Source: Pilatotrama ljubarskyi
Taxonomy: Eukaryota > Basidiomycota > Agaricomycetes > Polyporales > Polyporaceae
Assembly: GCA_022385805.1 (NCBI GenBank)
Contig: MU277704.1
Span: 19,782 to 83,781, forward strand
DNA: 64,000 bases
Reading direction: 5' to 3'
In this document: in pieces, positions 12,996 through 25,200 of the stretch
Layout of the letters: each line of letters begins with the position of its first letter
How positions within the stretch are numbered: position 1 is the stretch's first letter
Position numbers and translations under genes: made by a program
Notes under the pieces: model-generated
The model's input: the letters and a program-made list of their open reading frames with translations, nothing else
What the model was told of the DNA's origin: nothing
Databases searched by the model: none

Positions 12996-13764
12996 TTACA
13001 TGATGACACAGCAGGAGTTTTGCTGGGAAGAGAGGTGAGGTACAACAAGAATGGATGGAAACTCGTGCTCACCTTCTTCGCCGTCTTGTAAAACATTTTG
13101 CTCTGCGCCGACAGTGCGGTCGACCGGTCGACCAGGTCGTTGATCTTCTCCCCTCGTTGAAGCACCGACTCAATCGTCTTGTGCTGTTGTGTGAAAGTAG
13201 TGAGCATTCATTCTTCTTCGCGTACAGGCTCAGTGATGACTCACGAGAATGATCTTGGTCTCATCGAGCTCCTGTTGGACCTTCATGATTGCGTCAGCCT
13301 GCCGTGGATCCTGGTACTTCTGGATATACGTGTTGATTTCGGGGAAGGATATGGCAGCAGGAGTGTTGTACGAGGCCTGAGGAACCTTGGCAATGAAGTC
13401 GTCGAGGAGTTTGGTGAGGAGCGAGAAGGCTGGGCGGACGGGGTACTCTTGGTCGGTGATAATGACGCCTGAGTGACCTGGCGTCAGACCTCTTAGAGGA
13501 TATTGAGTGAAATGCGGGGGACTTGCCTGCGAGTTGCTCCGCACCGCCGCGGTTGTAGACGTGTGCGGTGTACGAGTTCTCTTGGACGCTCTGACGCTGC
13601 CCCTGCGGGGTACGCTCCGCAATGGTCTTGGTGAAGAAGGACATGAACTCTGCGACCGACCCGCGCTGGTAGAAGGAGAACGAGGAGAGGTCTGACGCGC
13701 TGGCGAGGATGGTGGAGGGCTTGTTCGGTGGAGCGAGGACCACGGCGAGCGAGAAGACCTTCAT
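12996..13764 (-). CDS. YKT6: R-SNARE YKT6, prenylated longin-domain SNARE
   Basis: Exons: 13764-13527, 13477-13245, 13183-13073, 13022-12996, giving 202 codons plus stop (yeast 200). An N-terminal longin domain begins [13 protein letters not shown]. The SNARE motif follows with the zero-layer Arg in [11 protein letters not shown]. The protein ends in CCVIM, a palmitoylated Cys followed by a CAAX farnesylation box, as in all Ykt6 proteins. It acts in ER-Golgi, endosomal, vacuolar and autophagosome fusion and cycles between cytosol and membranes. The first intron begins GCAAGT rather than GT and fits the frame only as a GC-AG intron; acceptors at 13478 and 13469 both keep the frame, 9 bases apart. 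The 5' end faces the methyltransferase pseudogene region. Confidence 0.95.
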
Positions 13765-15089
13765 GACTGAGATTATTTCAAGTACAGGACTTTTGGCAAG
13801 AAAACAAAGCCGATGTGGAGGGAGGCAGGAGCAAGGAAAGGACGAGCGGAAGTGGAGGGAGAGCAGGAGAGAGTGATGGCAGCGCAGACAGACGCCCCCG
13901 GCCTGTTCGCGACGTCCGGTCCGGCTGCCGGTGTGCTCTCCAAAGTTCGAGTGCGTGTCCGAGTCTGTACATTTGGCCGTGGCCGTTCCTTGGGCTAGCC
14001 CTTGTACATCCAGTTGAACACCTAAGAACCACTTGGCCCTCCGTTTGATCCAGCGTGCAATTGAACGACTTATCAAGATGGTTGAGGTCCGAGCAGCACT
14101 CCGTACTCACACCACGGTATGCTCTTACCCTCTCCGCCTCAGACGCGGTTCGCTCATGCGCAGTCATTACATGCAGCTGTTGCGCTACTGGCCGTGCTTC
14201 ACGGAGCACAGAACGACCGTCATTGTATGACGCGTCAGAGATTGTCATCCAAAGTAGCGAGAGCCGACTTGTGCGGATCGTCAGGGTAGCAGTCATCTGG
14301 CCTTTGTACCAATCCCGCCCGCGAATCGAGCCGTCACACATGAAGCCGGTACTGCAGTCTGTGTGCGACGACGTTCCCATACTGCAGCTGATCTCGGCGT
14401 AGCAGGCTCATAGAACTCCGGTTTGGCCGCTGAGTTCCGCGGTAGTCTCGTTCCCTTTGCAGCAGCCTGAAAGCTCAATATCGCAGATAGTCCCACTTCT
14501 CGGGCGCACATGGGCGGCGATTTGTAGCCAGACTATCATGAAACGCAAACACCGGTTCGCCGCCCGTGCTTTCGAATGCGCCCGAAGCCCGCCTGATATA
14601 TCTACATCTGGTGCTTGCCTTCATACTCAAGACGTTGCAGGGACATATAATCCCCCCTCTCCAGCTACTCACTATTGATCTTCACTCTGGCATAACGCCG
14701 CGGTTCAGCACTGTCCTCCAGGTTCTGCCATCATGTTCTCTGCCCAGAATGAACGCTACGTATATGATGTGAGAACGATGCGTCTCTGCTTAATTCTCCT
14801 TACTGACGCACCCTCCGCGGCCGGCAGCCCGCGGAGAGACACAGAGATGAGGGGCAGTCCTCTGGTCACCCGGGCCTGATCAAATTCGCCTTCTGAGACT
14901 TCGAGAGGCTCGATGATATGCACCATGGAATCTCGGAGTTCTTCGGCGGGCTTTGTTCCGCGAAGCTCGACAATCCGACCGCTATAGTTGAGATAGGGTG
15001 AGTCTGTGCTTGTTTGCGTAGTACTTCCGAAGACCTCAGACGCAGTCAACAGCTCAGAAAGTGGCGCATGGTATGAACAGTTGTCCATC
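13765..15089. other. Long intergenic region with one possible minus-strand exon
   Basis: About 1.3 kb between the divergent YKT6 gene and the methyltransferase relic. Most shows nothing recognisable. One minus-strand frame at about 14810-14985 has GC-rich third positions. It is bounded by an acceptor-like CTATAG and a donor GTAAGG, as a real exon would be. Its translation (EELRDSMVHIIEPLEVSEG and beyond) matches no family I know. It could be a leftover exon of a lost gene or chance. Confidence 0.3.
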
Positions 15090-15830
15090 TGTACGTACTC
15101 GAGCTATGCGAAGGACCATAGCAGCCGCGCAGCTGTTCCCTAAGGCTAGGGTAGTCGCTGTAGATAAGAACCCAATCCCGCCCAGGTACGCAGGGTTTGG
15201 GCGGAAATGGACTGACTTCGTCATGGCTGATGTAGCCTCTCGCAGACCGCTCCCAAGCGACGTCGACTACGAAGAACTCGACATTACCGAACCCTTCCCG
15301 TTCGACAAGGAGAGCTTCGATGTTGTCCATACTCGGCTTGTCCTCCTGCATGCGAGCGAGTGGTCCGGAACTGGGCGCATTAGTAGGACTAAAGTACATA
15401 TGCCCCAGGCGCGGAAGAGGTTCCACGTCGCGCCATGGGTTGGTGAAGCCAGATGGATGGCTGCTACGATATGACGGACAATGGCGCCGGGCGGTCCTCT
15501 CCCGCCTGGGATGTCGGCGGTGTTGAGCGGCTGGCTGGAAGATCTGAGAACCAGCGGGGCCGATGCAGGCTTCGGAAGCAAGCTGAAGGGACTGCTGGAG
15601 TCATCTGGGATGTTCAGCGAGGTCGACTGATGGCTGTCGACGTTCCAACCTCCGGAAAGACCGACGGTGAGCGCGGCCGCTGCATGAAGTTGCACAGGTA
15701 CTCATGTCGAGTTAGATCCCAGGTTGGAGAAGCTGGGCATGACTTGGAAGCAGAACTTTCTTCGTATTGGGCAGGATCTCCCGAAGAGATGGGCGGAGTA
15801 CGGGAGCAGTGAAGAGGTGGGAAACAGTTT
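15090..15830 (+). pseudogene. SAM-dependent methyltransferase pseudogene
   Basis: Pieces of a class I methyltransferase lie in order but in different frames. A shortened motif I (VLELCEG) is followed by TIAAAQLFPKARVVAVDKNP. Next, across an intron at 15186-15245, come PLPSDVDYEELDITEPF and the post-motif FDVVHTRLVLLH. After that come LVKPDGWLL (another frame), MSAVLSGWLEDLRTSGADAG with FGSKLKGLLESSGMFSEVD (third frame), and MAVDVPTSGKTD joined over an intron to DPRLEKLGMTWKQNFLRIG. At least three small indels separate these blocks, and much of the N-terminal part is gone. Intact agaricomycete relatives are ~280-300 aa secondary-metabolism-type methyltransferases. The gene is dead, although exon order and splice sites are preserved, so inactivation seems recent. 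Confidence 0.8.
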
Positions 15831-16033
15831 CAGAGGACGTCGCGGGATCTGTCTAGTACTCGCGTGTACATCTCAAGCGCGAGTAGACAACACTGGAGCA
15901 CATGTGGCCCTGCTTACCATACGTCCCCTGGCATGTGAGAGACTGTCTGCGACTGCGAGCCTCCACGCTCCGCTTCGTCGTAGGCGCTCGTACAAGGCCC
16001 TGCGTTGCGACTTGGAGAGGGACTCGAGGGACG

Positions 16034-18163
16034 ATGTCCGCCGAGTCGCGTCTTGTCTTCTCGCTCTCTGTCTTCTGGACTGCGCTGTATGCGCTGCGGT
16101 TCTATCGTCGCCGCACCCGCCGCATCTCCACTCTACCGACCCTGACCTCGTCCGCATCGCCAGCGTCCACAGAGCTCTTCAGGTCGTCAGCCACCAGAAT
16201 CACTCTCATCAACTGCCATCTCCGCTACCAGTCCTCTGCTTGGAATGCGCTCCACCAGTCTTCTTCTGCGCGGCTGGCCAAAAGCACGGCATCGCGAAGC
16301 GTCCTGCAGCTCGTGTACGACGTCGGGACCGTCCTCGGCGTCCTAGGCATCCTCGGCTCCGTCCTCTTGCTCGTCTGGACCACTGCTCAGCTGGCCTCCT
16401 CTTTGTACACCCGCTCCGTCGACCGTAATCTCCCCTCCAATAGTGGGGCTCACCACAAGAGGAGCGTCGACGAGGACGCCAATAGCGCCCTCCATGAGGC
16501 GCATGCGGCTCCCGCTCTGCAGCTCATCGTAAGTCGCCCTCCGTTCAGTCCTCCGTACTGCGGGTTCAATCGTGAGTGTCGTCCAAACCTGCCTTCGAAA
16601 GTGGATTCACGCTGTCTGCGCTGCCGCTCGCCTAGACATAGCCTCATAATATGCGCACAGATCCCTGGCCTCACAACTCCGCTGCACCACCTCCCTCTGC
16701 TCCTTGTGGCACTCCTCACGACCCAAGTCATCCATGAATGCGGGCACGCTGTAGCAGCAGCTCTGTAAGCCGCCCTAGCACGTGTGGTAGCCTGCCACTG
16801 AAAGAGTACCTCGTCCGCCAGAGACTCCATTCCGCTCACCTCCGCCGGCCTCGGGCTGACCCTCATTCTTCCATCCGCATTCGTCGCCTTTCCGACGGAG
16901 GAGACAGAGTCGCTGCCTCCGCGCTCCCGCGCACGCCTCATCTCGGCCGGTGCGTTCCATAACCTCTTGTTCTGGCTCGCCCTGGGTGCCGCCGCTTGGC
17001 TGCCCACGTCCGAGCTCGCTTGGCCCTTGCTCGGATATAGAGACGTCAGTCAGTACGGACGGGCCGTTCTGGCGGTAGACCAGGTTCGTCAATACGATGT
17101 GCGTATGCCTTGTGTTGGCTGATGAGTGTATGGGACACCACAGGGATCACCGCTCTACGGATACATCCCAGTCGGAGCGGTCATATACAAAGTCGGGGAC
17201 GAGACGCTCGCGTCGCAGGAAGGTGCTGCGAGACGATGGGAATCCCTCATGTCCGCTAGCCAAGATAGCTCCATGAGCAGTCTGGGATGGTGCGCGGAAG
17301 AAGCATGGTTCTCAGGTCTGCACGTCCTCCGCACGAGAGGATGTATCGATGGCTGATGGTCCTCGTAGCCCAAGATTCATCATGCTGCACGGCCCGTAGC
17401 ACCGCCGTTGCATCCTCGTCTTGCTTTGTGGCGATAGGAGAAGTGTATACTGAGCGCTGCGTAGACCCGCTGCGCTTTCTGCAGCCAGCTCGCACGGACA
17501 ACGTGCGCAGGTGCACCTCCGCGACAGAGTGCGGACACAGCCAACTTTGCTTACGGCCCAGGAGCGACCAAGAGCTAGTGTCGCTGACAATGCACATGCC
17601 TCCATGGTGGGAACAGAAGGGGGACTCGGAGCGGACGGTCGTCTGGCAAGGCGACCGATCGGAGATCTTGGATGAAGGTCAGTCGCAGACATCCAACCCT
17701 GGCCGCGACGGTTGTAGCTGAGGCATGTACAGTCGAAGTCGGGGACTGGCTGCCTCGCTACAGTTGGCTGCCCATAGGCCTCCCATTCGTGTGGGGCACC
17801 TTGTTCTCGTGCGTACATCCGGATAACGCAGTCGTACGCACCGTTGACTATCCTGACAGGTATCTGAGGACGCTGACACTGTCACTGTACTTCTTCAACC
17901 TCCTCCCGCTGCCCTTCCTCGACGGCGGGCAGCTGTTCGATACCTTGTATGATGGGTGGGCAGCTGATACGCAGCAGGGATATGAGGCGGTCGAGCTCGA
18001 TCGCCTAGAGGAGGGAATGGGGGACGCTACTGCTACGCTGAGAGGGAGGCCAGCAGGAAGTCGGTCTGGGAGGAAGGCGCACTGTCGGAGAGCCGTACAT
18101 GTAGGCGTTGGGACTTTGACCGGCTGTTGTATCGTTCTCAGTCTGGTCAATACTTACATATGA
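16034..18163 (+). CDS. Site-2 protease (membrane metalloprotease)
   Basis: Exons: 16034-16528, 16661-16764, 16822-17083, 17144-17315, 17369-17677, 17733-17808, 17860-18163, giving 573 codons plus stop. The zinc site HECGH (about residues 190-194) lies in a hydrophobic segment. The third ligand is in LPLPFLDGGQ (Asp about residue 494). Between them lie the PDZ-like/Cys-rich luminal insert (DSSCC, SATECG) and the motif GDWLPRY. Site-2 proteases cut transmembrane helices of SREBP-type transcription factors after a first cleavage; in many fungi this controls sterol and low-oxygen responses. The acceptor of exon 5 could be 17368 or 17374, both in frame, giving a two-residue difference. The start follows a short GC-rich leader and gives a first hydrophobic helix, LVFSLSVFWTALYAL. 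Confidence 0.92.
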
Positions 18164-18492
18164 TATCCCGCTTTCGTTGGACGGTGATCCGCTCGTTCAT
18201 GCGAGCGAAGCCTACCTTGTCAGAGACGAATCGGCCAACGGTACCACGCGATACTCGAGTGTTCATTCCGTCATATAACCCGAAGGCGATACACCCGCAA
18301 AAGAGAGCTATGGGTACAGTGGGGTGCCATGCATGCATATTAGAATAGTCGTGCTGGAGCATACATTCCCATACAGCAGCGCAGCCCGAGGGCGATCCAC
18401 GGCATAGCAGAGGACGACACAGCCCGGACGGCGACGGCGACAGCAGAGCAGAGCAAACGACCCCGGGGAGAATGGAAGGGGGTGCGAGCCGT
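18164..18492. other. Convergent 3' intergenic region
   Basis: About 330 bases between the stop codons of the site-2 protease (+) and eL38 (-). No coding signal; it presumably contains both 3' untranslated regions and transcription ends. Confidence 0.5.
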
Positions 18493-18940
18493 CTACTTCT
18501 TTTTGGGCGTGTCCTTGATCTCCTGGACGTTGAGACCTGCGAAGTGTTCGATGCGACTTGAGCAAGATCGTCGCACTAGGGATTGTAGGTGAACGCACCA
18601 GGGGGGAGGCTCTGCTGGAGCTTCTCCGCCTTCTCGGGGTCGTCAAGGGAGAGCGTGTAGAGGTACCGTGAGCACCGAATCTTGAACTTGGTCTTCAGCT
18701 TGCCACCGGGAACCCGCGACGCGATCTTCTTGATGCGAGCCTCTGCACGACGAGGGAGACGACCCGCGTCAATGCACGTTTGGAACCAACCAGCTTGGAG
18801 GAAACGCACCCTTCGCATCCTTCCTCCGGGCGATGTCGATGAACTGCTTGATGTCGCGGATCTCCTTGGGCTGCCCGGGGCGAACTGGAGTGTCAGCCGG
18901 GCACAATGACGAGGAGGACGAGCGTAACGGCGCGCACCAT
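18493..18940 (-). CDS. RPL38: 60S ribosomal protein eL38
   Basis: Exons: 18940-18938, 18870-18810, 18742-18599, 18536-18493, giving 83 codons plus stop; the family is usually ~70-80 aa. The joined protein begins [21 protein letters not shown] and continues with [15 protein letters not shown] and [13 protein letters not shown], ending [13 protein letters not shown]. These are the conserved features of eL38, which sits on the large subunit near the L1 side. The first coding exon is the ATG alone: the intron starts directly after it (GTGCGC) and ends at GGGCAG before CCC. The promoter must lie in the 345 bases between this gene and the end of the myosin gene. Residues 22-35 ([14 protein letters not shown] region) are slightly longer than in animal eL38. 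Confidence 0.95.
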
Positions 18941-19284
18941 TTTGTCGAAGTCTTGATCTCCCTGGCCCTCGCCCGCCGCGTACTCTGCCCGACATTTCCT
19001 CGGTGGCTGAGATCCAGATCGCACAACTGTACAGTTTCGGATTTTGCCGAAGTCACGCTTGAAGCAGATAGGCGCCCTTTTTTGGGTGTCCGAGGCCGAG
19101 ATGCAATTGCAAGGGAACAATAATCGGTAAGTAACACCTGAGAATGAGGATGGGAGAGAATGTCCGGTATAAGATACAGATGAGAGACCTAGTAGTGCAA
19201 CATGCGACAGAGAGCAGCAGACGTCATCATCAAAAGTCGTAAGTAGTATGATAGGAGTCGTCGTGGATGGGTATCGGGTCATTA

Positions 19285-22200
19285 TCACTTCCGAGGCGAG
19301 CTCATTGGCGAGCCCAACACCGTGCTCGACGGACGCTCGAGGCGTGCGCGCAACCGTTCGAGCTCGCGCTCGAGGGCAAGAGCCTTCTGCTTGAAGTCTG
19401 CCGCCTCCCGCTCGGCGCGGCGCTTGGCCAGCTGAAGGTTGTTCTCCCAGGTTTGCTGAGATTGGTGTCAGAGCGAACAGAGACATGATACGCAAGAACA
19501 AGTCACGCACTAGCTCGTCCATCGTCTGACGCATATTGACGATCTTGGACTCATAGTTCTTGACTTCCTCCTCCAGACGCGCTCGTTGGCGCTCTGCTTC
19601 TGCGAGGGCCTTGTCTGACGAGACGTGGATGCGCGAGCTCTCCTTGTTTGACTGTGTAAGCTGGCTCGTGAGTTCCTCGACCCGAGACTCGAGACGCCTC
19701 GAGGTCGTCGCCGGTCGTCGAGGGTTAAGTGACTTCGTCTCGAGATCGACGATGCGCAAGTTCAGATCCTTCACTTGCTTCTCGAGGTTGGCCTGAAAAA
19801 GTCTTGTCAGCGCTGTACACTCGTTACCACTACCTCGCACGCCACTTACGTTCATCTTGTCAAGTTCAGAGTTCTCGACGCGGATTTTGCCCAGCTCGAT
19901 CTGACACTCGTTCGCGTACGCTTCCGCCTTCTTCATCCGCTCGAAGGCCATCGCAACGCGGTCACCCTGCTCCTCGAGCGAGCGCTCCAGATCCTGCTTC
20001 TCCAAGCGCAGACGTTGCAACTCCGTGTCTGAGGACATGCGGTTGGTGTCCGCATGATCGAGCTTGATAGCCTCCAACTCGGCCTGCAGGGCACGGCGAG
20101 CCTTCTGCAAGAGGGCACGGTCTGTCTCCGCGTCATTCAAGACGCTGCGCAGCTCGCGAACTTGAGAGTGAAGCGAGACGATCTGCGACTGCTGTTCTGC
20201 CTGTGCTGCGACCGAGGCGTCGTATGCCTTGGTGAGGTCCTGGATCTTGGTCTCGAGGCGCTCCTTGTCCTTCTTCCAGGACCCTCCGTTGTAGACTTCG
20301 TCGTCGTAACGGAGCTGCAGCTCATCGTACTCCGAGCGGAGTTTCCTGCTCTCTTCGCGAAGGCGGCTCATCGTGTCCCGCTGCGATTGCAATTCTATAC
20401 GCTGCTGTTAGCCATAATGACTCTGACCTCCGATCTTGATCACCGACCTTCACTGAGCTGAGCGAGCTCGGCTGAGTAGAACAAATGAGCAATCAGTCCG
20501 AGACGGAGAAATCTATAACATACCTTGGTATTTCTTGCGGGTCTGGTCAGCAAGGAAGTCGCGCTCAGCGAGGTCCTGTTGATGCTGTTTCCGCTCGTCC
20601 TCCATCTCTTCCGCGAGGCGTTGGCGGAGAAGCTCGAGGTCAGAAGATTCGCGGTCCTCCTCTTCGAGCTTGCGTTCCAGCTGCTGAATGCGTCGCTCGG
20701 CTGCCTGCAGCTTCTGCTCGACGGATTGCCGATCGGCAGCAAGTTGGGCTTGGGCTTTCTCCGCGTCCGCAAGTGCGCGCCGAGCTGGAGGATGCGTTTG
20801 AGTACAACTCACGTTTCCCAACAGACGAAATTACCGAATGCTTCCGCGCGAGCGGCCTTCGCACGGTTGATTTCTGCTTCCTCGTAGCGCTTCAGATACT
20901 CGTCTGTCTTCGACTTGTACGCCTCGATGGCTTCTTGCAGCTCTGCTTCCAAATGAGTATAAGGCTGACAGGTTTGGGAAGAGTCGTACCAGAATGAATA
21001 GTAGAAGTGGCCGAGGAGGTGATCTCGAGCTCCTGGAGGCGAGCTTGCAGGCTGCGCTTGATGGCTGCATTGATGTGAGAACATGGCATCACTGTACCAG
21101 GTGAGGATGCTCACCAATCTCATCGTTTTTAGCGAGAATCTCAGCATCGAGACGTTCCTTCAGGCTGGTCACCTCGGACTGCAGTTGCTTCTTTGCAGCG
21201 CTGAGCTCCTGGACCTGCCGGCGTTGATCCTCCACCTCGATCTGAGCAGCACGCTGCTGGACGAGCTACAAATCACCTATTAGCTATATCGCCATGTATT
21301 CATGGCGATCACGTACCAGAGCCTTCTTTGACTCTTCCAAGCGTGTGTAACTCTCGCGCTCCTGAGCAATAGTGGTCTGGAAGCGCTCCCACATGGCCTG
21401 GACACCATCAAGCTGAGCGGCTTGCGCTGCACGACGAGCCTCCGCTTCCTCCTCGAGTAGTTGTGCGAGCTTCGCGTTCTCCTTCGCGAGCCGTGATCGA
21501 CAAGCCTCGATGGACTGCTTGGAGCCGTCGCTGTTCTGCAGCTCCTCCGTGACCTCCCGCAGAGAAGTTTCAAGGTACTGACGAATGCGCTGAGAGGCCG
21601 CCATCTGGAGCTCGAGAGCTTGTACTTGTTGACGCAGCTTGTCCACCTGGGCGTGGCGTTCGGGGGTACGCGGAATCTCGGTAGGAGTGTCCTTGAACCG
21701 GACAGTGCCGTTGGCCCGAGATTTGGTAGGCGTGACATTGGCCATCGTCTGTTCACCAGTGCGATGGCCGGTGAGGTGACGGACCTGTGCTCGGTGAGAT
21801 AGTTCGCGCTCCATCTCCTCGTCGGCGAGCTGGAGCTCCCGCAAGAGGCGGTTGCGGAACGAGTCGTCCTTGGGCCCACTGCTCATGATCAGTCTGCGGA
21901 TCTCAGCGTGTTGGCGGTCAACATGCTCCTTGATCCTGGCTGCGGCAGACTTCGAGAGCTCATACTCCTCAAGCTGCTGCTCAAGTTGACTGATCCTGGA
22001 CTCGTATTGACGCTGCAACTTCGCAAAGGAATTCGGCGTCTCAGTTTCGTCAGCAAGCCTTGTGAGCTCAATCTCCAGGTTGTCCTTTGCCTTCTGGACG
22101 GTGAGAAGACGCTGCTCGGCTTCGGCGACCTGTGTTCGGGAGTCCTTCAGCTCGTTCTGCAGGCGTCGAACGTGCACCTCAGCAGCTTCGCGCATGCGAC

Positions 22201-25200
22201 GCTCGTTCTCCAGGTCGACGAGGGCTTGCGTGGCCTTCGCTTCTTGATCGCGAGCTTTCTTCTCCTTGGCCCGGAGCGCGAGTTCTTCGTTGGCCTTTTC
22301 GCGCGCAAGATCCTCAGCCTCCGTCGTGAGACGAGTCTTCGCCTTCTCGAGCGAGCGGATGTAAGCAGCCTGCTTCTGTAGCTCCACCTGTGCTTCAGCG
22401 AGTTGGCGGTCTGTGACTCGCTTCGCTTCCTCTAGAACGTGAACGTGCTCCACGATGGTCTTGTCCTGCTTCGCCTCGAGCTGCTTGACTTCCCACTCGC
22501 GGGCCTTCAAGTCGGTGAGGACCTTGTTCAGATCGCGCTCGAATTTCGTGTTGATATCCTTCAGGCGCTTCGCCTCCGCCTTGTGGGTGTGCGCGGTCTC
22601 CTCCAGCTTCGTGCGCTTGGAGGTCTCGGTCTCGAGTTGCTTCTTGAGCGTCTCGACTTGGCGGTCAAGAGCACCCTTGTCACGCTCAAGTTGGAGAACG
22701 GCATCCTCGAAGTCGGCATAGCGAGACTGAGTACTAGAGAGCTGACGTTCGAGACTCTGAAGAGATTGTGAATTTACCATATCAGCCAGATAGCGTAGGA
22801 CATTACCTCCTTCGCCTTCTGAACCTCCGCAAGCTGGTTGTCGGTGTCGATGACGCGAGAGCGGACGGACTGCAGTTCGGATTCAAGAGCACGCTTGGCT
22901 TTCTCAGCTTCTGACAAAGCCGCCTCAGTCTTCTTCAGTTGGGCCTGGCTCGCCTGTGCGCGATCGGAGAGCGAAGTGTGGCTGTGTTGGATGTTCTTGT
23001 GCTCGCGAGCGAGCGTTTCCAATTCGACCTTCAGCTTATTCTGCGTCTCAGCGGCCGCCTTGCGCGTCTCGGTGAGGTCCGCAGAGAGCTTGGTAACTTG
23101 AGAGCGAAGGTCTGCCAGCTCTTCCTCCTTGCTCTTGGCAACTTCGCTCCGACGGGTCTCTTCGGTCACCTTCGCCTCAAGGAGCGCTCGCAGCTCGTCC
23201 AGCTCGGCTTGCAACTTGATCTGCGAGCTGGCATTCCGCTCCTTGGCCTTGCGCTCGGATTCGAGTTCGGCAGAGAGCGTGTTGATCTTGGCCTGAAGCT
23301 CGGCGATTTCTCTGAGGAGTGTGTCCCGCTCCATCTTAATCTTCTCGACTTCGGTGGCGAGTCGTTCGGCCTGCTGCTCCTTGGCCGTGATCATGCTCGT
23401 ATACTCGTTGGCTGTGCGAGCCATCTCCGCGAGCTGCTCCTTAAGTTGGCGGACGTCCTTCTCAAGAGCGTCGGCCTTCTCGCGGAATGCATCCCTGCAG
23501 GAGGTCAGCGCCGCCATCACCAGAGCAAGGAAACCAGCTCACTTGTTCCGTTGCTCCGTAACGAGCTTCGTGTCCAGGTCAGACATGGTAGACTCCATAC
23601 GCTCTTTGGCGCGCGCAACGTCTTCGTCCCGCTGTGCGACGACGTTCTTCAGCTCCTCTGCCTGCTTCTCGAGCATCTCCTTCTCCGCCGCAAGTATGTC
23701 CAGGTCTTCGAGGGCCTCGTCCAGTTGCTTCCCAAGCTCCATCTCACGTGCGCGCCATTCTTGCTGCTCGCTCTCGAGTCGGACTAGGTGCTCTGCTGCC
23801 TGATCGAACGCTTGCTGGAGCGTCTTGTGCTTCTCCTCACTCTCCCGCTGCAGCTTGAGCGCACGGTCCAACTGCGAGTCCAGCGTGTCCAGATCTGCCT
23901 GTAGAGCGGCAACTTCCTCCTCTAGCTCGAGCTCGTGCTTCTTGCTGCGCTCAAGCAATGAGTCCTTGTCCATGCCGAGGGCACGCTCTGCTTCGAGGTC
24001 CTCTTCGACCTTACGCTTCTCTGCCTCCAGCCGCATCTTCAGGCTCTCGAGGGCTTCCCGCTCCTTCTGGTCGCGTTCAGCACGCTCTTTGGCAAGAAGC
24101 AGCTCGGCCTCCTTCTTCCTGAGTTCTTCATCGTTACGCGTCGCAGCCAACAATGGGCGAACCTACATCTTCGATGAGCATCATGCGATAGTGTGTGATG
24201 ACTGGCGCTCACCTTCGTGTAGAGGTTCCACCACGGCCAATCCCGGAGCTCACCGTAGATGCGAGCGTTGCGCTGGATAGTCCGGATCGCGACAGCGCGG
24301 TTGAGAATCTTCTTCATCTGGCGGCGCGCTGTCCACATGCGTGCCACGGCCTGCAGGCGCGAGAACAGGTCGAACAACAGCGCATCCCTGCGCTCCTCCA
24401 GCTCGGCAAGCACACCCGCCTTGAAGAAGATCTTCGAGGTGCCGATGCGGTAAATCGACTTGTCTAACTCCAGCGCGTCGACCATGCGGAGACACGCCTT
24501 TCGGCCGTCCATGTATCCGGGAGGGATGATGCCAGGGGTGAGCACCTCGTAACGCTGTCTGAACTCGACGAAGGGAAGGCGATTGGGATAGCCGAGGCGA
24601 GCGATACGGATGCCCTCGAGCACACCGTTGCATCGGAGCTGGTCGAGCACGAGCGGCACGTCGACGCGGCCGGGCTTCTTGAGGGTGTTCGGGACGATGC
24701 AGCGAACGAAGTGCGGCTGCGTTGCCTGCAGCTGCGCCATCAGGCTCGCGAGCTGCTCCTTGTGTCGCTGAGCGACCGTCCGGAAAGCGCCCTTCTTCAT
24801 ACCGCGCTTCTTCCCGATCGTCATCGCGTACAGGGCGTTCCCGCCGGTTCCGGTCGGGACGGGAGCGTCGCTGTACTCGGCGAAGAGCGACGCGATATAT
24901 CGCTCAGAGGAGGCGGCAAGCACACGCGTCAGGTTGTCGTTCAGCGGGTCCTTGTTTTTCTCGAGCCATCCATCTGTGCGGTACTCGACGCGTCCGGCGT
25001 AGTGATGCACGATGAAGCCCTGCTCGAACCTCGCCGGTTCGTACTTGAAGGTGCCAGGGTGCGGTTCCTCGCCGTTCTGGGGCTCACTAGCCCAGATTGA
25101 GTGCAGCTTGTTCGTGAACGTGAGGTCCGTCGCTTTGGGCATGATACACTCCTCGTCGAGGAGGCTGAGCACGCCGATTGTCGCACCGCTCGTCTCGATG

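Noticed and set aside
22939..23787. Long plus-strand frames antisense to the myosin tail (for example 282 codons)
   Set aside because: Glu/Lys/Leu codon bias of a coiled coil keeps antisense frames open; they show Leu/Arg-rich low complexity and no splice logic.
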